Of a DNA stretch of 64,000 nucleotides, positions 43,903-54,409 are shown piece by piece. The stretch comes from Shewanella atlantica (GTDB lineage Bacteria > Pseudomonadota > Gammaproteobacteria > Enterobacterales > Shewanellaceae): contig NZ_RXNV01000008.1 of the NCBI RefSeq assembly GCF_003966265.1, forward strand, positions 106,782 through 170,781. The letters are read 5' to 3'. Positions within the stretch are counted from its first letter, which is position 1, and each line of letters starts with the position of its first letter. The notes below the pieces were generated by a model. The model was not told the DNA's origin and did not search any database. It worked only from the letters and a program-made list of their open reading frames with translations. A program made the translations under genes and the position numbers.

Positions 43903-45951
43903 TTAGAGGTCTTCAGAAATAATTTTTGGAGTCACGAAAATTAATAACTCCTGTCTATTATTCTCATCCGTTGTACTCCTGAACAGGAAGCCGACAAAGG
44001 GGATATCTCCCAAGACAGGAACTTTACTCACTCGGTTAATCAATTGCTGCTGATAGATACCACCAAGCACAATAGTTTCACCATGATCGACCAGAACCTG
44101 AGTTCCAATTCGTTGAGTATCGATAGAAACCGCTGAGCCTAAAGGTGTTGAAACGACTTTACCTTGAGAATCCTGAGTAATTTCCAGATCCAGTATCACC
44201 CTATTATCCGGTGTGATTTGAGGTGTTACACGCAGTGACAACACAGCCTTCTTAAAGCTAACCGTAGCGGCACCACTCGAGCTTGCCTCCAGGTAGGGGA
44301 TCTCAACACCCTGTTCAATATAAGCAGCTTTTTGATTAGAGGTCATGATGCGGGGGCTGGCAATGATCTCCCCCTTATCTTCCTTCTCTAACGCACTCAG
44401 CTCCATATCGAGAACCGTTCCATCGGCCAGCTTAGCCACGTGGAATGCAACTCTCGCAGAGCCGGTAGATGCCGGCAAATTCACATTCAACCGGTCAACA
44501 AGAGCAGGAACTATGCCGTTTGAAATACTCTCAGCTCCCTCCAGACTTCCGGAAGTACCTTTATCGCCCTGCTGATCTGTTACTCCCCACCTGATACCAA
44601 GTTCCTCAGAGACATCATCTTTTACTGTCACCATGCGAGACTCGATGAGCACCTGTCGAATTGGAATATCCAGGACCTCAATTAATCGATGAACATTTTC
44701 TAATGTATCTTCGGTGTCTTTTACCAATAGTGTATTGGTACGTTCATCGACCGCTACGCTACCACGGGTCGACAACAGGCTGGAATCGTCACTCTTTAAT
44801 AGCTCCGCAATATCAGTCGCCTTGGCATAATTTATCTGTAAGTATTCAGAATATAGCGGTGCAAGCTCTTTAACTTCCTGCAAATTCTTTAATTGCTGAC
44901 TCTCGCGAATTGCTAACTCCTCACTGGGAGCGATCATCAGGATATTCCCCTCAATGCGCTTATCAAGCCCCTTCGTCTGCAAGATAAGATCCAGAGCCTG
45001 ATCCCAGGGAACATCATCTAAACGTAAAGTAATATCACCTTCGACCGTATCACTGGTCACTAAGTTAAAATCGTTATAATCGGCAATGATCTGAAGAACA
45101 GTTCTAACTGAGATACTTTGAAAGTTCAGCGATAAAGAGCGCCCATCATATTTTTTCTCTTTTTTGACGACATTGACTCGCTCAACCTCAGTCACACTTA
45201 ACCGAAACAGGCTTCCCTCTTGTTTATAGTTAAACTCATAGTTTCCGGCGATATCGATAAGCACACGGGTGGTCAACTCATCCTTAAAGGTCTCAAAGCT
45301 TCTCACAGGCGTGGCAAAGTCCTGAACATCCATCACATAGAGCAACTCTGAAGCAATTTCAGTGTTATACAGCTTCAATTCAAGCTTAGCTCCCACCTGC
45401 TCAACATTCGCTGCCACAGAACTATTGTTCAGCTTAACCAACAGTTCGCCCCCACCTTCAGAGGTTCTTCTAAAATCGATATTATCAACAGCATTGATAA
45501 ATGGGTTTGTTTCTTTTGTGGCGCTATTCGCCACCTCGTCATTAATAGTCAGACTATAAACATTACCGGCAAGTTTACCTTGATAAGCTTTAACCTTATC
45601 CAGTGTAACCACAACCTGCATAACACTGTTATCCTGCTTAACCTCAATAGTCTCGACCCCAACAGTATTAATTGGCAGAGACTCTTTTTCTAAGCCTGAT
45701 ACGCTATCATTAAAGCCAAGAATAATTTCAGCTGGGGATGCATTTAGCTCTATTTCTGGCTCTATGATTTCATTTTCAAAAATCAATTGAAGCTCTAACT
45801 GATGGTCAACGATAGAGTGGTACTTTACATCCACCAGGCGATTCGCAGCCATCGCATACGATGTTCCTGCAGAAATTAGCGCTAAACTAACAACGACTCT
45901 AAAAAGAGCTGACATATTAAAAAAGTTTTTATTCGCGGCAGAAGATTCCAT
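43903..45951 (-). CDS. pilQ: Type IV pilus secretin PilQ
   Basis: 682 residues. N-terminal signal sequence near residues 13-36, two AMIN domains (about 40-130 and 155-260) that bind peptidoglycan, an STN-like domain (SLNFQSISVRTVLQIIADY), a secretin N domain and the C-terminal secretin ring (VLIESRMVTV, and VPVLGDIPFVGFLFR near the end). Forms the outer-membrane pore through which pili pass and DNA enters. Last of pilMNOPQ. Confidence 0.97.
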   Translation of the reverse strand: MESSAANKNFFNMSALFRVVVSLALISAGTSYAMAANRLVDVKYHSIVDHQLELQLIFENEIIEPEIELNASPAEIILGFNDSVSGLEKESLPINTVGVETIEVKQDNSVMQVVVTLDKVKAYQGKLAGNVYSLTINDEVANSATKETNPFINAVDNIDFRRTSEGGGELLVKLNNSSVAANVEQVGAKLELKLYNTEIASELLYVMDVQDFATPVRSFETFKDELTTRVLIDIAGNYEFNYKQEGSLFRLSVTEVERVNVVKKEKKYDGRSLSLNFQSISVRTVLQIIADYNDFNLVTSDTVEGDITLRLDDVPWDQALDLILQTKGLDKRIEGNILMIAPSEELAIRESQQLKNLQEVKELAPLYSEYLQINYAKATDIAELLKSDDSSLLSTRGSVAVDERTNTLLVKDTEDTLENVHRLIEVLDIPIRQVLIESRMVTVKDDVSEELGIRWGVTDQQGDKGTSGSLEGAESISNGIVPALVDRLNVNLPASTGSARVAFHVAKLADGTVLDMELSALEKEDKGEIIASPRIMTSNQKAAYIEQGVEIPYLEASSSGAATVSFKKAVLSLRVTPQITPDNRVILDLEITQDSQGKVVSTPLGSAVSIDTQRIGTQVLVDHGETIVLGGIYQQQLINRVSKVPVLGDIPFVGFLFRSTTDENNRQELLIFVTPKIISEDL

Positions 45952-45972
45952 TATTCCCTCATCCTTCGCTTG

Positions 45973-46488
45973 TTATTTCCCAGTTAGTTCTATGTTGCTG
46001 AGTCTTTCCGTCCAGCAACCAGAACCATCTGGAATTAATTCAATTATTTCGACTGTTTGTGGTGTAACTTTAGCAATTCTTCCATGATATAGCCCCAAGT
46101 ATTCTCCAATACCTAAACGATAAACACTACCATCATTCGTTTCTACTAAGGCCCAGATGCTCTCAACTTCACTTAATGTCCCACGCATCTTTAAGTTATC
46201 CAGGGCATAAGTTTCTAAACGCCCTTTACGTCTCTTAAGATCGGGTTGTAAACAGTCCTTTGTGGTATCTATTATCTCCTCCGTTAATTCCCGTGAAGGA
46301 GGAACGAAGGGGCTACGCATTAAATCGGCTTGATACTCAAAATGTTCAAATTTAGGTGGTACTTTCAATGGTGGAATATGTGCCACATGTTGCGCCTTCG
46401 TCGTAGTAACAAATAGCTCTAAATCACTTCGATCGCCAACACAGCCTACCAAAAAAAAGCTAAAAACTAATAAAGGAAGAAGTTTCAT
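45973..46488 (-). CDS. pilP: Type IV pilus inner-membrane lipoprotein PilP
   Basis: 171 residues. Lipobox in LVFSFFLVGCVGD; the C-terminal beta domain (LRMRGTLSE-type, here LKMRGTLSEVESIWALVETNDG and YLGLYHGRIAKV) binds PilQ. Links the PilN/PilO ring to the secretin. Starts 2 bases after pilO ends. Confidence 0.95.
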   Translation of the reverse strand: MKLLPLLVFSFFLVGCVGDRSDLELFVTTTKAQHVAHIPPLKVPPKFEHFEYQADLMRSPFVPPSRELTEEIIDTTKDCLQPDLKRRKGRLETYALDNLKMRGTLSEVESIWALVETNDGSVYRLGIGEYLGLYHGRIAKVTPQTVEIIELIPDGSGCWTERLSNIELTGK

Positions 46489-46490
46489 TA

Positions 46491-47111
46491 TTATTTCCCC
46501 TTCGCTTTTTTCAAGTCGGCAGGTAAATCTGTTCCCTCTTTAAAGCGATAGGTTTTTGCCAGTATCTCCATCCCTAAGCCGCCGGTATCAGACTTCTTAA
46601 TAACGAAATCATGTAGGCTCACAATCCGCGGTAACTTAGCCACACCACTGACTAACTGACCGAGTTCATGATATTCACCGCTTACAGTCATGCTGATGGG
46701 AAATTCATAATAGAAATCTCTTGGGATCACTTCCCGCCAATCCAAACTCTCAATCTTTAACCCTGAGTCTGTAGCTACAAAGGTTAAATCATCGAGTAAA
46801 CCCGGCATTTCGTTCTTAGATGGCAGCATCTTAAGTAGTTCGGCAAACTGAACTTCCATTGCAGCTAACTGTTCACGATAGAGCTTCAGGTTAGCCGCGA
46901 GCCGGTATTTAGACTTAAAGTCATCTCTTAATGTGACTTCTTTTTGTTGCTCGAAGTTTAGCGTATCTATCGCATCGGAAATAAATAAAAAATAGCTGGC
47001 AACGAAGATACATACTGACAATATAGCAGCAAAAACAATTTTAACGAGTGGAGGCCAACCTCCAATATTTTCAAAATCGATATCGTTAAATTGACTCAGT
47101 TCAAGGTTCAT
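46491..47111 (-). CDS. pilO: Type IV pilus alignment protein PilO
   Basis: 206 residues: one membrane helix (about 24-48), a coiled-coil stretch and a ferredoxin-like periplasmic domain (LLKMLPSKNEMPGLLDDLTFVATDSGLKIESL is the typical start of it, given here only in part by position). Pairs with PilN. Overlaps pilN by 4 bases. Confidence 0.94.
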   Translation of the reverse strand: MNLELSQFNDIDFENIGGWPPLVKIVFAAILSVCIFVASYFLFISDAIDTLNFEQQKEVTLRDDFKSKYRLAANLKLYREQLAAMEVQFAELLKMLPSKNEMPGLLDDLTFVATDSGLKIESLDWREVIPRDFYYEFPISMTVSGEYHELGQLVSGVAKLPRIVSLHDFVIKKSDTGGLGMEILAKTYRFKEGTDLPADLKKAKGK

Positions 47112-47686
47112 TTACTCGCTCCCTGGTCTGAAGTATTTGCACTATCAGCTTCGCTGATCGTCACTTTCAAGCTAAATCGCTGTAACTGTCTCAATTCTTC
47201 GTTGTGAGCAACAATGGACTGCATATTAGGATCCAGCAGCCATTTAGATGTTTTCACCTTTCTCATCATGTTTGCCACATTATTATTAGACTCACTTCGC
47301 CCCTCTATCCACAACAAGCTACCTTTCTTTTCAATACTGGAAAGGTAAATTCCAGGTGGAACGATACGTACGAGCTCATCTAACACGTGGGTAGGTAAAT
47401 TTCTGGATTGCTGCAAATTTAAAATAATTTCAGTACGACGCTCAATATCTTTCTTCCGTGTTCGTATTTGCTTTATTTCGGCGATCTGTTTTTCCAGAAG
47501 CTGAATCTCACTCTGCAGATAGGCATTTCTCGACCTTTGATTATCCGTCATCATGTCAATTACACTTAATGAAAGAAAAATAATCAGTGAAGATCCAAGA
47601 AAAACTAACGCTAATATACCAATATAATCTCTCTTTTGCTTTTCTCTCGCTTCTTCGCGCCAGGGTAAAAGATTTATGTTCGCCAT
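47108..47686 (-). CDS. pilN: Type IV pilus assembly protein PilN
   Basis: 192 residues. The N terminus NINLLPWREEAREKQK is the PilM-binding motif of PilN, followed by one membrane helix (about 23-45), a coiled coil and a small periplasmic domain. Overlaps pilM by 13 bases. Confidence 0.96.
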   Translation of the reverse strand: MANINLLPWREEAREKQKRDYIGILALVFLGSSLIIFLSLSVIDMMTDNQRSRNAYLQSEIQLLEKQIAEIKQIRTRKKDIERRTEIILNLQQSRNLPTHVLDELVRIVPPGIYLSSIEKKGSLLWIEGRSESNNNVANMMRKVKTSKWLLDPNMQSIVAHNEELRQLQRFSLKVTISEADSANTSDQGASK

Positions 47687-48753
47687 TGAGAGTAACTCCT
47701 CAGCGCTAGACCACAGGCAACCATATATTTGCCAATATCCGGTTGCAGTTGGCTTTTCACTTTATCATCGGCATGTAGGCATCCCTGAAATGGATCCGCT
47801 ATGATGGTGTGAACACCTAACTCATTCGTTAATAAATTTGCCATCCCTTCAAGCTTAGATGTGCCACCACACAAGATAATATGGTCGACTTTATCCTTAC
47901 CGCTGGAAGTACAATATATCTGTAATGTTCTCTTGATCTGCTGTAATAGCTGAGTTTGGAAAGGAGATAAAACCTCAAACATGTAATTTCGCGGCAAATC
48001 ACCTTCCAATTTGGCTTTTTCGGCTTGTTCGTGTGACATCCCGTAAAAAGAGAGAATCGATTGAGTAAACTGCTCTCCACCAAAAGCCTGCTCACGCACA
48101 AAGCTTGTTTCACCATCTTCGACGACAGCAAATGTGGTTATATTTGCACCGATGTCGACTAAGGCAACAACCTTGCCTTCGGCTCCCTCAGGTAATTGAG
48201 CGGCGACAACCTCATAGGCTCTTCCCAATGCATAACCTTCTATGTCGACGACCTTACTTTCAAGATTTATATCATCGAGGGCATCGACCCGGGCATCGAT
48301 ATTCTCTGTCCGACACGCGCTGAGCAGAACATCGACCTTAGTCGGGTCCGTACTATTCACATTTAAGGTTTCAAAATCGATACTGACTTCATCGAGCGAA
48401 TACGGAATAAGATTATCAGCCTCGATTTCAATCTGGCTCTCCATCTCCTCTTCACTGAGGGATGCATCCATATAGATGACCTTTGTCATAACGGCAGAAC
48501 CGGAAACTGCAACTGAAGCAAATTTAGCGCTCTTGGGAAGTATGCGTTTAACCTGCTTTAAAGACTCAACGACCGCATCAACATCTCGGATCTCGTGATC
48601 ATTAACGGCCCCCTTTTTCACGGGCACCGCAGCATGACTTACAATTTTATAACCATCAGCCGTCTGACTCAGCAGTATTGCCTTTATCTCGTGAGAACCG
48701 ATATCGATTCCAACCATCTGCGGAGCCTGACGCTTCCATAATTTTGAAAGCAT
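47674..48753 (-). CDS. pilM: Type IV pilus assembly ATPase-like protein PilM
   Basis: 359 residues, actin-like fold: VGIDIGSHEIKAILLSQ (phosphate 1), LVDIGANITTFAVVEDG (phosphate 2) and ILCGGTSKLEGM (adenosine). Cytoplasmic platform that binds PilN and the pilus motors. First gene of pilMNOPQ and divergent from mrcA, an arrangement found widely in Gammaproteobacteria. Confidence 0.97.
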   Translation of the reverse strand: MLSKLWKRQAPQMVGIDIGSHEIKAILLSQTADGYKIVSHAAVPVKKGAVNDHEIRDVDAVVESLKQVKRILPKSAKFASVAVSGSAVMTKVIYMDASLSEEEMESQIEIEADNLIPYSLDEVSIDFETLNVNSTDPTKVDVLLSACRTENIDARVDALDDINLESKVVDIEGYALGRAYEVVAAQLPEGAEGKVVALVDIGANITTFAVVEDGETSFVREQAFGGEQFTQSILSFYGMSHEQAEKAKLEGDLPRNYMFEVLSPFQTQLLQQIKRTLQIYCTSSGKDKVDHIILCGGTSKLEGMANLLTNELGVHTIIADPFQGCLHADDKVKSQLQPDIGKYMVACGLALRSYSQWRT

Positions 48754-48940
48754 AGTCCATCGTCACTTTTTTGTTATTGTTTCAAGAATTAGATTAGCAC
48801 AAAATCAACTCGTTATAGATATTTGTACAGAATGTTTCTTGCTTTTACAATTGCCATTTTTTTGACAACCTTTTTTAACTTCACCAATGCTCAAGCACCT
48901 TATATACTATTGGCCTTGCAAAAAATTTTGGAATATTTCG

Positions 48941-51472
48941 GTGAAGTGGTTAAAACGTATTATTATTGCTCTATTCAGCCTAGCTCTTTTAGGCGTTGGC
49001 GCCATTGCTGCAGCCTATTTTTATGTGTTGCCGGAACTCCCTGACGTAAACACGTTAAAAACGGTAAAACTTCAAACCCCACTACGCATATACAGTAGTG
49101 ACGGCAAGCTGATCTCTCAATTTGGCGAAAAGAGAAGAATTCCTGTTGAGTTTAAAAATGTCCCCCCGCTTCTTATCGATGCTGTTTTAGATACGGAAGA
49201 TGCCAGATTTTTCGAGCACCACGGTATTGACCCGATAGGCATCACTCGTGCAGCATTCATACTTTTAACCACAGGTAAAAAGAGCCAAGGGGCGAGCACC
49301 ATTACCCAGCAGGTGGCTCGAGGCTTCTTCCTTTCCAATGAAAAAACCTATATTCGAAAAATCAAAGAGATATTTCTGGCAATAAAAATTGAAAAGGCAT
49401 TATCTAAAGAGGAAATTTTAGAGCTGTACCTCAATCGTTCTTTCCTCGGTAATCGTGCTTATGGCGTCGGTGCAGCCGCACAGGTCTACTATGGTAAAGA
49501 GTTAGATCAGTTAACCCTACCAGAAATGGCAATGATAGCAGGCCTGCCTCAGGCTCCCTCGGCGGCCAATCCGATTCGCAATTCAGCAAGAGCGATGAAT
49601 CGTCGAAATTGGGTATTGAGTCGCATGTTAGAAAAACAAAACATCACTCAAACTCAGTACTCAGAAGCGACTCAAGCTCCCATAACTGCAAAATATCACG
49701 GCGCAGAAATCAATCTCTATGCACCCTATATATCGGAGATGGCAAGAGACTACTTAGTCGATAAATTTGGCGAAGAGGAAGCTTATACCGGTGGTTACAA
49801 CATCTACACCAGCATTGACTCCACGCTTCAGCTAGAGGCTCAACAGGCGCTGAGAAACAATGTCTATGCCTATGATGAACGACATGGCTACCGCGGCCCT
49901 AAAGCCGTGCTTTGGACTGATACACCACTAAATAATCAAGATATTATTGCCCGTCTAAAACAGACCAAAGCATTCCAAGGTCTAGAGCCCGCTGCCATCA
50001 TAAGTATGGGTGAGCAAAGCGTTCAAGTGCTCACCTCCAAAGGTGAAACGTTGGAGATTGACTGGCAAGGACTGAAATGGGCGCGTAAGTTCATCTCTAA
50101 TAAGCGTCAGGGAAAAGCCCCTAAAATGGCTTCAGAAGTGATCGCCGTCGGTGAACAGGTATGGATTCGCAATAATGGGGAATTTTGGCAATTGGCTCAA
50201 ATTCCTGAAGTTGCCAGTGCAATAGTCTCCCTCGACCCTCATGACGGTGCTATACGTTCTCTGGTCGGTGGTTTTAGTTTCCATACCAGCCAATACAATC
50301 GCGTCACTCAGGCTAAACGCCAACTAGGTTCAAATATCAAACCCTTTATCTATACCGCGGCTATGGAGAAAGGCTATACCCTATCGACCTTAATCAACAA
50401 TGCACCGATTAATAACGCCGATACCAGACAAGGTACAGCTTGGCGTCCTAAAAATTCACCAGACCGCTATACAGGGCCAACCAGATTACGTGTCGGGCTA
50501 GCACAATCTGTAAACGTAATGTCTGTCAGGACTATGCGGTATACCGGTCTGGATATGGCTATCGATTATTTAGTTAAATTTGGGTTCGATGCCGAAGATA
50601 TCCCTAGAAACGAGTCAATCGCATTAGGCTCAAACTCAGTAACTCCACTTCAAGTCGTTACAGCATTTTCTACCTTTGCTAATGGTGGATATCGAGTCGA
50701 ACCCTATTTTGTTGAACGCATTGAAGATTCTTACGGACAGGTCCTCGAACAATCGAATCCGACACTTGCCTGTAAGCCTGAACCTGAGCAGTTAGAAGCA
50801 GACAAAGATGATCCTTTTGCCTCTATGGCAGATGAGTTACAGCCTCCAATGGCTGAAGTAAAAGAGCAAAGTTGTGGTGGTAAAGACAGTCGATATGCAC
50901 CTCAAATCATCTCTGAACAAACGGCATTCCTGATCACCGATGCATTAAAGAGTGTTATCTGGGGCGGCGGAAACTGGAGCAAAGGGACTGGCTGGAATGG
51001 TACGGCCTGGCGAGCAGCAAGAGTTGTAAAAAGACATGATATAGCCGGGAAGACGGGGACAACCAACGAATCCAGAGACACCTGGTTTAGTGGATTTAAC
51101 CCCAAGCTTGCCACAACGGTTTGGGTAGGCTTCGATGATCATAGTAAGGAGCTTGGCAGAACCAGCTGGAATGCGAATGCCGCAAAAGATCAAATTTCTG
51201 CTGCAGAGGCTGGAGCAAAGACCGCTGGACCCGGATGGAATGAGTTCATGAAAAATGCTCTGTCCGGTACTCCTGAAGTTCCGACGACTCCGCCGGAAGG
51301 TATCGTCTCTGTAAGAATAGATCTGGCAACCGGAAAGTTAAGTCGCAAAACAGATTACACCAGCAGGTTTGAGTATTTTATATCTGGCACAGAACCTAAA
51401 GAATTCGCAACTGAAGCTGAAGAGGTGAATGACATTTTCATCGAAGACTCCACTGAGGAACTGTTCCAGTAG
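48941..51472 (+). CDS. mrcA: Penicillin-binding protein 1A
   Basis: 843 residues from a GTG at 48941 (GGA upstream), which gives the N terminus KWLKRIIIALFSLALLG like other PBP1A; the frame extends 18 codons further upstream. Glycosyltransferase domain: ATEDARFFEHHGID-type (here LDTEDARFFEHHGID), GASTITQQVARGFFLS and LELYLNRSFLGN. Transpeptidase domain: SNIK (SxxK), SVN, and GKTGTTNESRDTWFSGF. Makes peptidoglycan strands and cross-links them; activated by LpoA, encoded 16 kb away. Divergent from pilM. Confidence 0.97.
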   Translation: MKWLKRIIIALFSLALLGVGAIAAAYFYVLPELPDVNTLKTVKLQTPLRIYSSDGKLISQFGEKRRIPVEFKNVPPLLIDAVLDTEDARFFEHHGIDPIGITRAAFILLTTGKKSQGASTITQQVARGFFLSNEKTYIRKIKEIFLAIKIEKALSKEEILELYLNRSFLGNRAYGVGAAAQVYYGKELDQLTLPEMAMIAGLPQAPSAANPIRNSARAMNRRNWVLSRMLEKQNITQTQYSEATQAPITAKYHGAEINLYAPYISEMARDYLVDKFGEEEAYTGGYNIYTSIDSTLQLEAQQALRNNVYAYDERHGYRGPKAVLWTDTPLNNQDIIARLKQTKAFQGLEPAAIISMGEQSVQVLTSKGETLEIDWQGLKWARKFISNKRQGKAPKMASEVIAVGEQVWIRNNGEFWQLAQIPEVASAIVSLDPHDGAIRSLVGGFSFHTSQYNRVTQAKRQLGSNIKPFIYTAAMEKGYTLSTLINNAPINNADTRQGTAWRPKNSPDRYTGPTRLRVGLAQSVNVMSVRTMRYTGLDMAIDYLVKFGFDAEDIPRNESIALGSNSVTPLQVVTAFSTFANGGYRVEPYFVERIEDSYGQVLEQSNPTLACKPEPEQLEADKDDPFASMADELQPPMAEVKEQSCGGKDSRYAPQIISEQTAFLITDALKSVIWGGGNWSKGTGWNGTAWRAARVVKRHDIAGKTGTTNESRDTWFSGFNPKLATTVWVGFDDHSKELGRTSWNANAAKDQISAAEAGAKTAGPGWNEFMKNALSGTPEVPTTPPEGIVSVRIDLATGKLSRKTDYTSRFEYFISGTEPKEFATEAEEVNDIFIEDSTEELFQ

Positions 51473-51511
51473 AGTTAGCAAGCGACCAGTTTCAGCCAAG
51501 CTTATAAAAAT

Positions 51512-51549
51512 AAAAGCGCGATAGAGTAAAATCTCCATCGCGCTTTTTA
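51512..51549. terminator. Bidirectional terminator between mrcA and argH
   Basis: AGCGCGAT-AGAG and CTCC-ATCGCGCT make a strong stem with A/T runs on both sides; serves mrcA (plus) and argHGFBC (minus). Confidence 0.85.
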
Positions 51550-51618
51550 TTAACTCAAAAAAATTAACGACTTATTTTTGACAGTCAGACTTAATTTAAT
51601 TGTATATTTTTTTAACTT

Positions 51619-52992
51619 CTACTCTGCTGCGGCTAATTTTGTTGCCAATGCGGCTCTAACCTGAGGCAAAGCCGTTCCGCCTAGTGCTTCTCGCTTCTCA
51701 AGACATGATTCAATTGTCAGACAGTCGTACACATCACTTGTGATAATATCTGCAAATGATTGCAGCTCTTTCAACTCAAAGTCCTCTAAAGGTTTCTTCT
51801 GCGCTATCGCTTTAACAACAACTTCACCGACGACATGGTGCGCTTCTCTAAAAGGCATACCTTTGGCAACAAGATAATCGGCAAGTTCGGTAGAATTGGC
51901 ATAGCCCTGCTGCGCCGCACTTAGCGTATTGTCACGATTAACCTTTAAGCCACTGAGAACTAATGCGGCCATTTCGAGGCAGATAGCCCAGCTATCCATC
52001 ACATCAAACAAGCCCTCTTTGTCTTCCTGCATGTCTTTGTTATAGGCTAAAGGCAATGCCTTCATGGTGGTTAATATACCGATAAGGCTGCCATAAACCC
52101 GCCCAGTTTTACCACGGATCAACTCAAGAGCATCTGGATTTTTCTTTTGTGGCATGAGCGAAGATCCAGATGTAACTTCATCATCGAGATCGATGAAACC
52201 GGCTTCACCGCTGTTAAAGAAGATAAGATCTTCCGCCATACGACTTAGATGCATCATGCTAATTGAAGCATCACTGCAGATCTCAACCACATGGTCCCTG
52301 TCCGACACCGTATCTAAACTATTGAGTGTAGGCGACGCGAAACCTAAGGATTCCGCCAGCTTATATCTATCCATAGGGTATGCAGTACCAGCTAGTGCAC
52401 CGGTTCCCAGAGGACAGGTATCAGCACGTTTAAGCGCATCTTCTAAACGACTGATATCACGCTCAAACATCTCTACATAGGCTAAACACCAATGCCCGAA
52501 AGCCACAGGTTGTGCACGCTGAAGATGTGTGTAACCAGGCATAACTGCGTCAAGTTCTCTTTCAGCAAGATCGAGTAGCGCCTGTCTTAAACCCTTTAAT
52601 AATACCAGCTGTTGCAGACCCTCTTTCTTACACCAAAGCTTAAGATCGGTTGCCACTTGATCATTCCGGGAACGCCCTGTATGAAGCTTCTTTCCAAGAT
52701 CTCCGACTTTAGCGATCAAAGAGAGCTCGACAAAACTGTGAATATCTTCGGCACCCGATGCCAGAATAAGCTCCGGCTTCTCTTCCACATCGGCCAATAG
52801 CTCTTTTAATGCCTGCTGTAATTGCTGACACTCACCTTCAGACAAAATTCCCACCTGGGTGATCGCACTAGCCCAAGCGATTGAGCCGACAATATCTTGC
52901 TCGACCAAGCGGTAATCAACTGGCAATGAGTCATTGAATAATTTAAATAGCGCGCTACTCTCCTGGCTAAATCTTCCACCCCATAATGCCAT
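51619..52992 (-). CDS. argH: Argininosuccinate lyase
   Basis: 457 residues from ATG 52992 (AGGAAG upstream); a 16-codon extension is not supported. Fumarase superfamily: LHTGRSRNDQVATDL, TPLQRAQP-type (here GYTHLQRAQPVAFGHW) and GSSLMPQKKNPD (signature with catalytic Ser). Splits argininosuccinate to arginine and fumarate. Not fused to argA as in Vibrio. Last gene of the arg operon. Confidence 0.97.
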   Translation of the reverse strand: MALWGGRFSQESSALFKLFNDSLPVDYRLVEQDIVGSIAWASAITQVGILSEGECQQLQQALKELLADVEEKPELILASGAEDIHSFVELSLIAKVGDLGKKLHTGRSRNDQVATDLKLWCKKEGLQQLVLLKGLRQALLDLAERELDAVMPGYTHLQRAQPVAFGHWCLAYVEMFERDISRLEDALKRADTCPLGTGALAGTAYPMDRYKLAESLGFASPTLNSLDTVSDRDHVVEICSDASISMMHLSRMAEDLIFFNSGEAGFIDLDDEVTSGSSLMPQKKNPDALELIRGKTGRVYGSLIGILTTMKALPLAYNKDMQEDKEGLFDVMDSWAICLEMAALVLSGLKVNRDNTLSAAQQGYANSTELADYLVAKGMPFREAHHVVGEVVVKAIAQKKPLEDFELKELQSFADIITSDVYDCLTIESCLEKREALGGTALPQVRAALATKLAAAE

Positions 52993-53115
52993 GCTGACTT
53001 CCTCTTTTTTATTAACTGAGAGTGAGGTTCTGGGCCCCACTCTTTAATAATGACTGAATTAATTCTTCTAAACAGTGAAGATTTTTAGTAACTGAAATAT
53101 CGTTAAAACTAATAC

Positions 53116-54339
53116 TTATTTAGCTTTTAATGCCCTGATACGGCTGGCTAAAGAGTAAAGACGAATGAAACCTTCGGCATCTTTCTGATCATAGACATCA
53201 TCTTCACCAAATGTCGCGAACTCTTCTGAGTAGAGGCTATTGGCTGAACGCTTCTTCACCGCGTGAGCTTGACCCTTATAGAGTTTAATCACCACTTCAC
53301 CATTGACCAGGTTAGCAAGAGGTGTTGATGCAGCGAGTAAGGACTCACATAATGGCGTAAACCAACGTCCATCATAAACAAGGTGAGCCATCTGGGCACC
53401 AATCTGCTCGCGCCACTCACGACTACTCTTATCTAACACCAACTCTTCGATGGCTCTTAATGCGGCAAACATAACTGTGCCACCTGGAGTTTCGTAACAG
53501 CCACGGGATTTCATTCCCACGAGTCTATTCTCGGTAATATCGATTCTGCCAACTCCATGGGCACCTGCGATATCATTTAATGCCATAAGCGCCGCGTAAG
53601 GAGAGAGCGATTCACCATTAACTTTAGTGATCTTGCCTTGCTCCAGCTCTAATGACACATACTCAGGTTCATTCGGTGCATCCTCAGGCGCGACTGTCAT
53701 AGTCCAAACACCTTTAGTTGGCTCATTCCATGGGTCTTCCAGCTCACCACCTTCGTGGGAGATATGCCAGGCATTCGCGTCACGGCTATAGATCTTAGTT
53801 GCGGAGGCTGTTGTTTCAATATTACGCTCGGCAAGGTAGTCCAGCAGATCTTCACGGCTAACCATCTCCCACTCACGCCAAGGGGCGATCACCTTGAGAT
53901 CTGGCGCAAGGGCTGCAAAGCAACCTTCGAAACGTACCTGATCGTTACCTTTTCCGGTACAGCCATGACATACGGCATCGGCGCCGACTTTACGTGCAAC
54001 TTCAACTTGCGCCTTAGCGATAATCGGTCTGGCCATTGAGGTACCTAATAAATAGGTCCCTTCATAAATCGCGCCGGTAGCAATAGTCGGGTAGATATAA
54101 TCTGCCACCAGCTCTTCTTTCAGATCTACGATGTAGCATTCAGATGCACCGGAATCGATGGCCTTCTCATGCAAACCTTCCAGCTCGGCATCACCTTGGC
54201 CCACATCGGCACAGAAGGCGATGATTTCACAGTTATCATAGGCCTCTTTCAACCAGGGAATAATCGCCGATGTATCTAAGCCTCCCGAATACGCCAGAAC
54301 CACTTTCTTCACATCTGTTTTCTTTGTTTCAATAGTCAT
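53116..54339 (-). CDS. argG: Argininosuccinate synthase
   Basis: 407 residues. ATP-binding N terminus VVLAYSGGLDTSAIIPWLKE, GCTGKGNDQVRFE, and the citrulline/aspartate site in IENRLVGMKSRG. Joins citrulline and aspartate with ATP. Separated by 70 bases from argF; same strand. Confidence 0.98.
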   Translation of the reverse strand: MTIETKKTDVKKVVLAYSGGLDTSAIIPWLKEAYDNCEIIAFCADVGQGDAELEGLHEKAIDSGASECYIVDLKEELVADYIYPTIATGAIYEGTYLLGTSMARPIIAKAQVEVARKVGADAVCHGCTGKGNDQVRFEGCFAALAPDLKVIAPWREWEMVSREDLLDYLAERNIETTASATKIYSRDANAWHISHEGGELEDPWNEPTKGVWTMTVAPEDAPNEPEYVSLELEQGKITKVNGESLSPYAALMALNDIAGAHGVGRIDITENRLVGMKSRGCYETPGGTVMFAALRAIEELVLDKSSREWREQIGAQMAHLVYDGRWFTPLCESLLAASTPLANLVNGEVVIKLYKGQAHAVKKRSANSLYSEEFATFGEDDVYDQKDAEGFIRLYSLASRIRALKAK

Positions 54340-54409
54340 TTTTCTATCCTAATTCTTTCACTTGTCTTATCGAAAGCTTCAATAAGAGGTATATGGGCTA
54401 TCTTGCCTG

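Noticed and set aside
48823..49044. 73-codon plus-strand frame at the mrcA start
   Set aside because: Different frame from mrcA and covering its promoter region and membrane helix; no homology seen.
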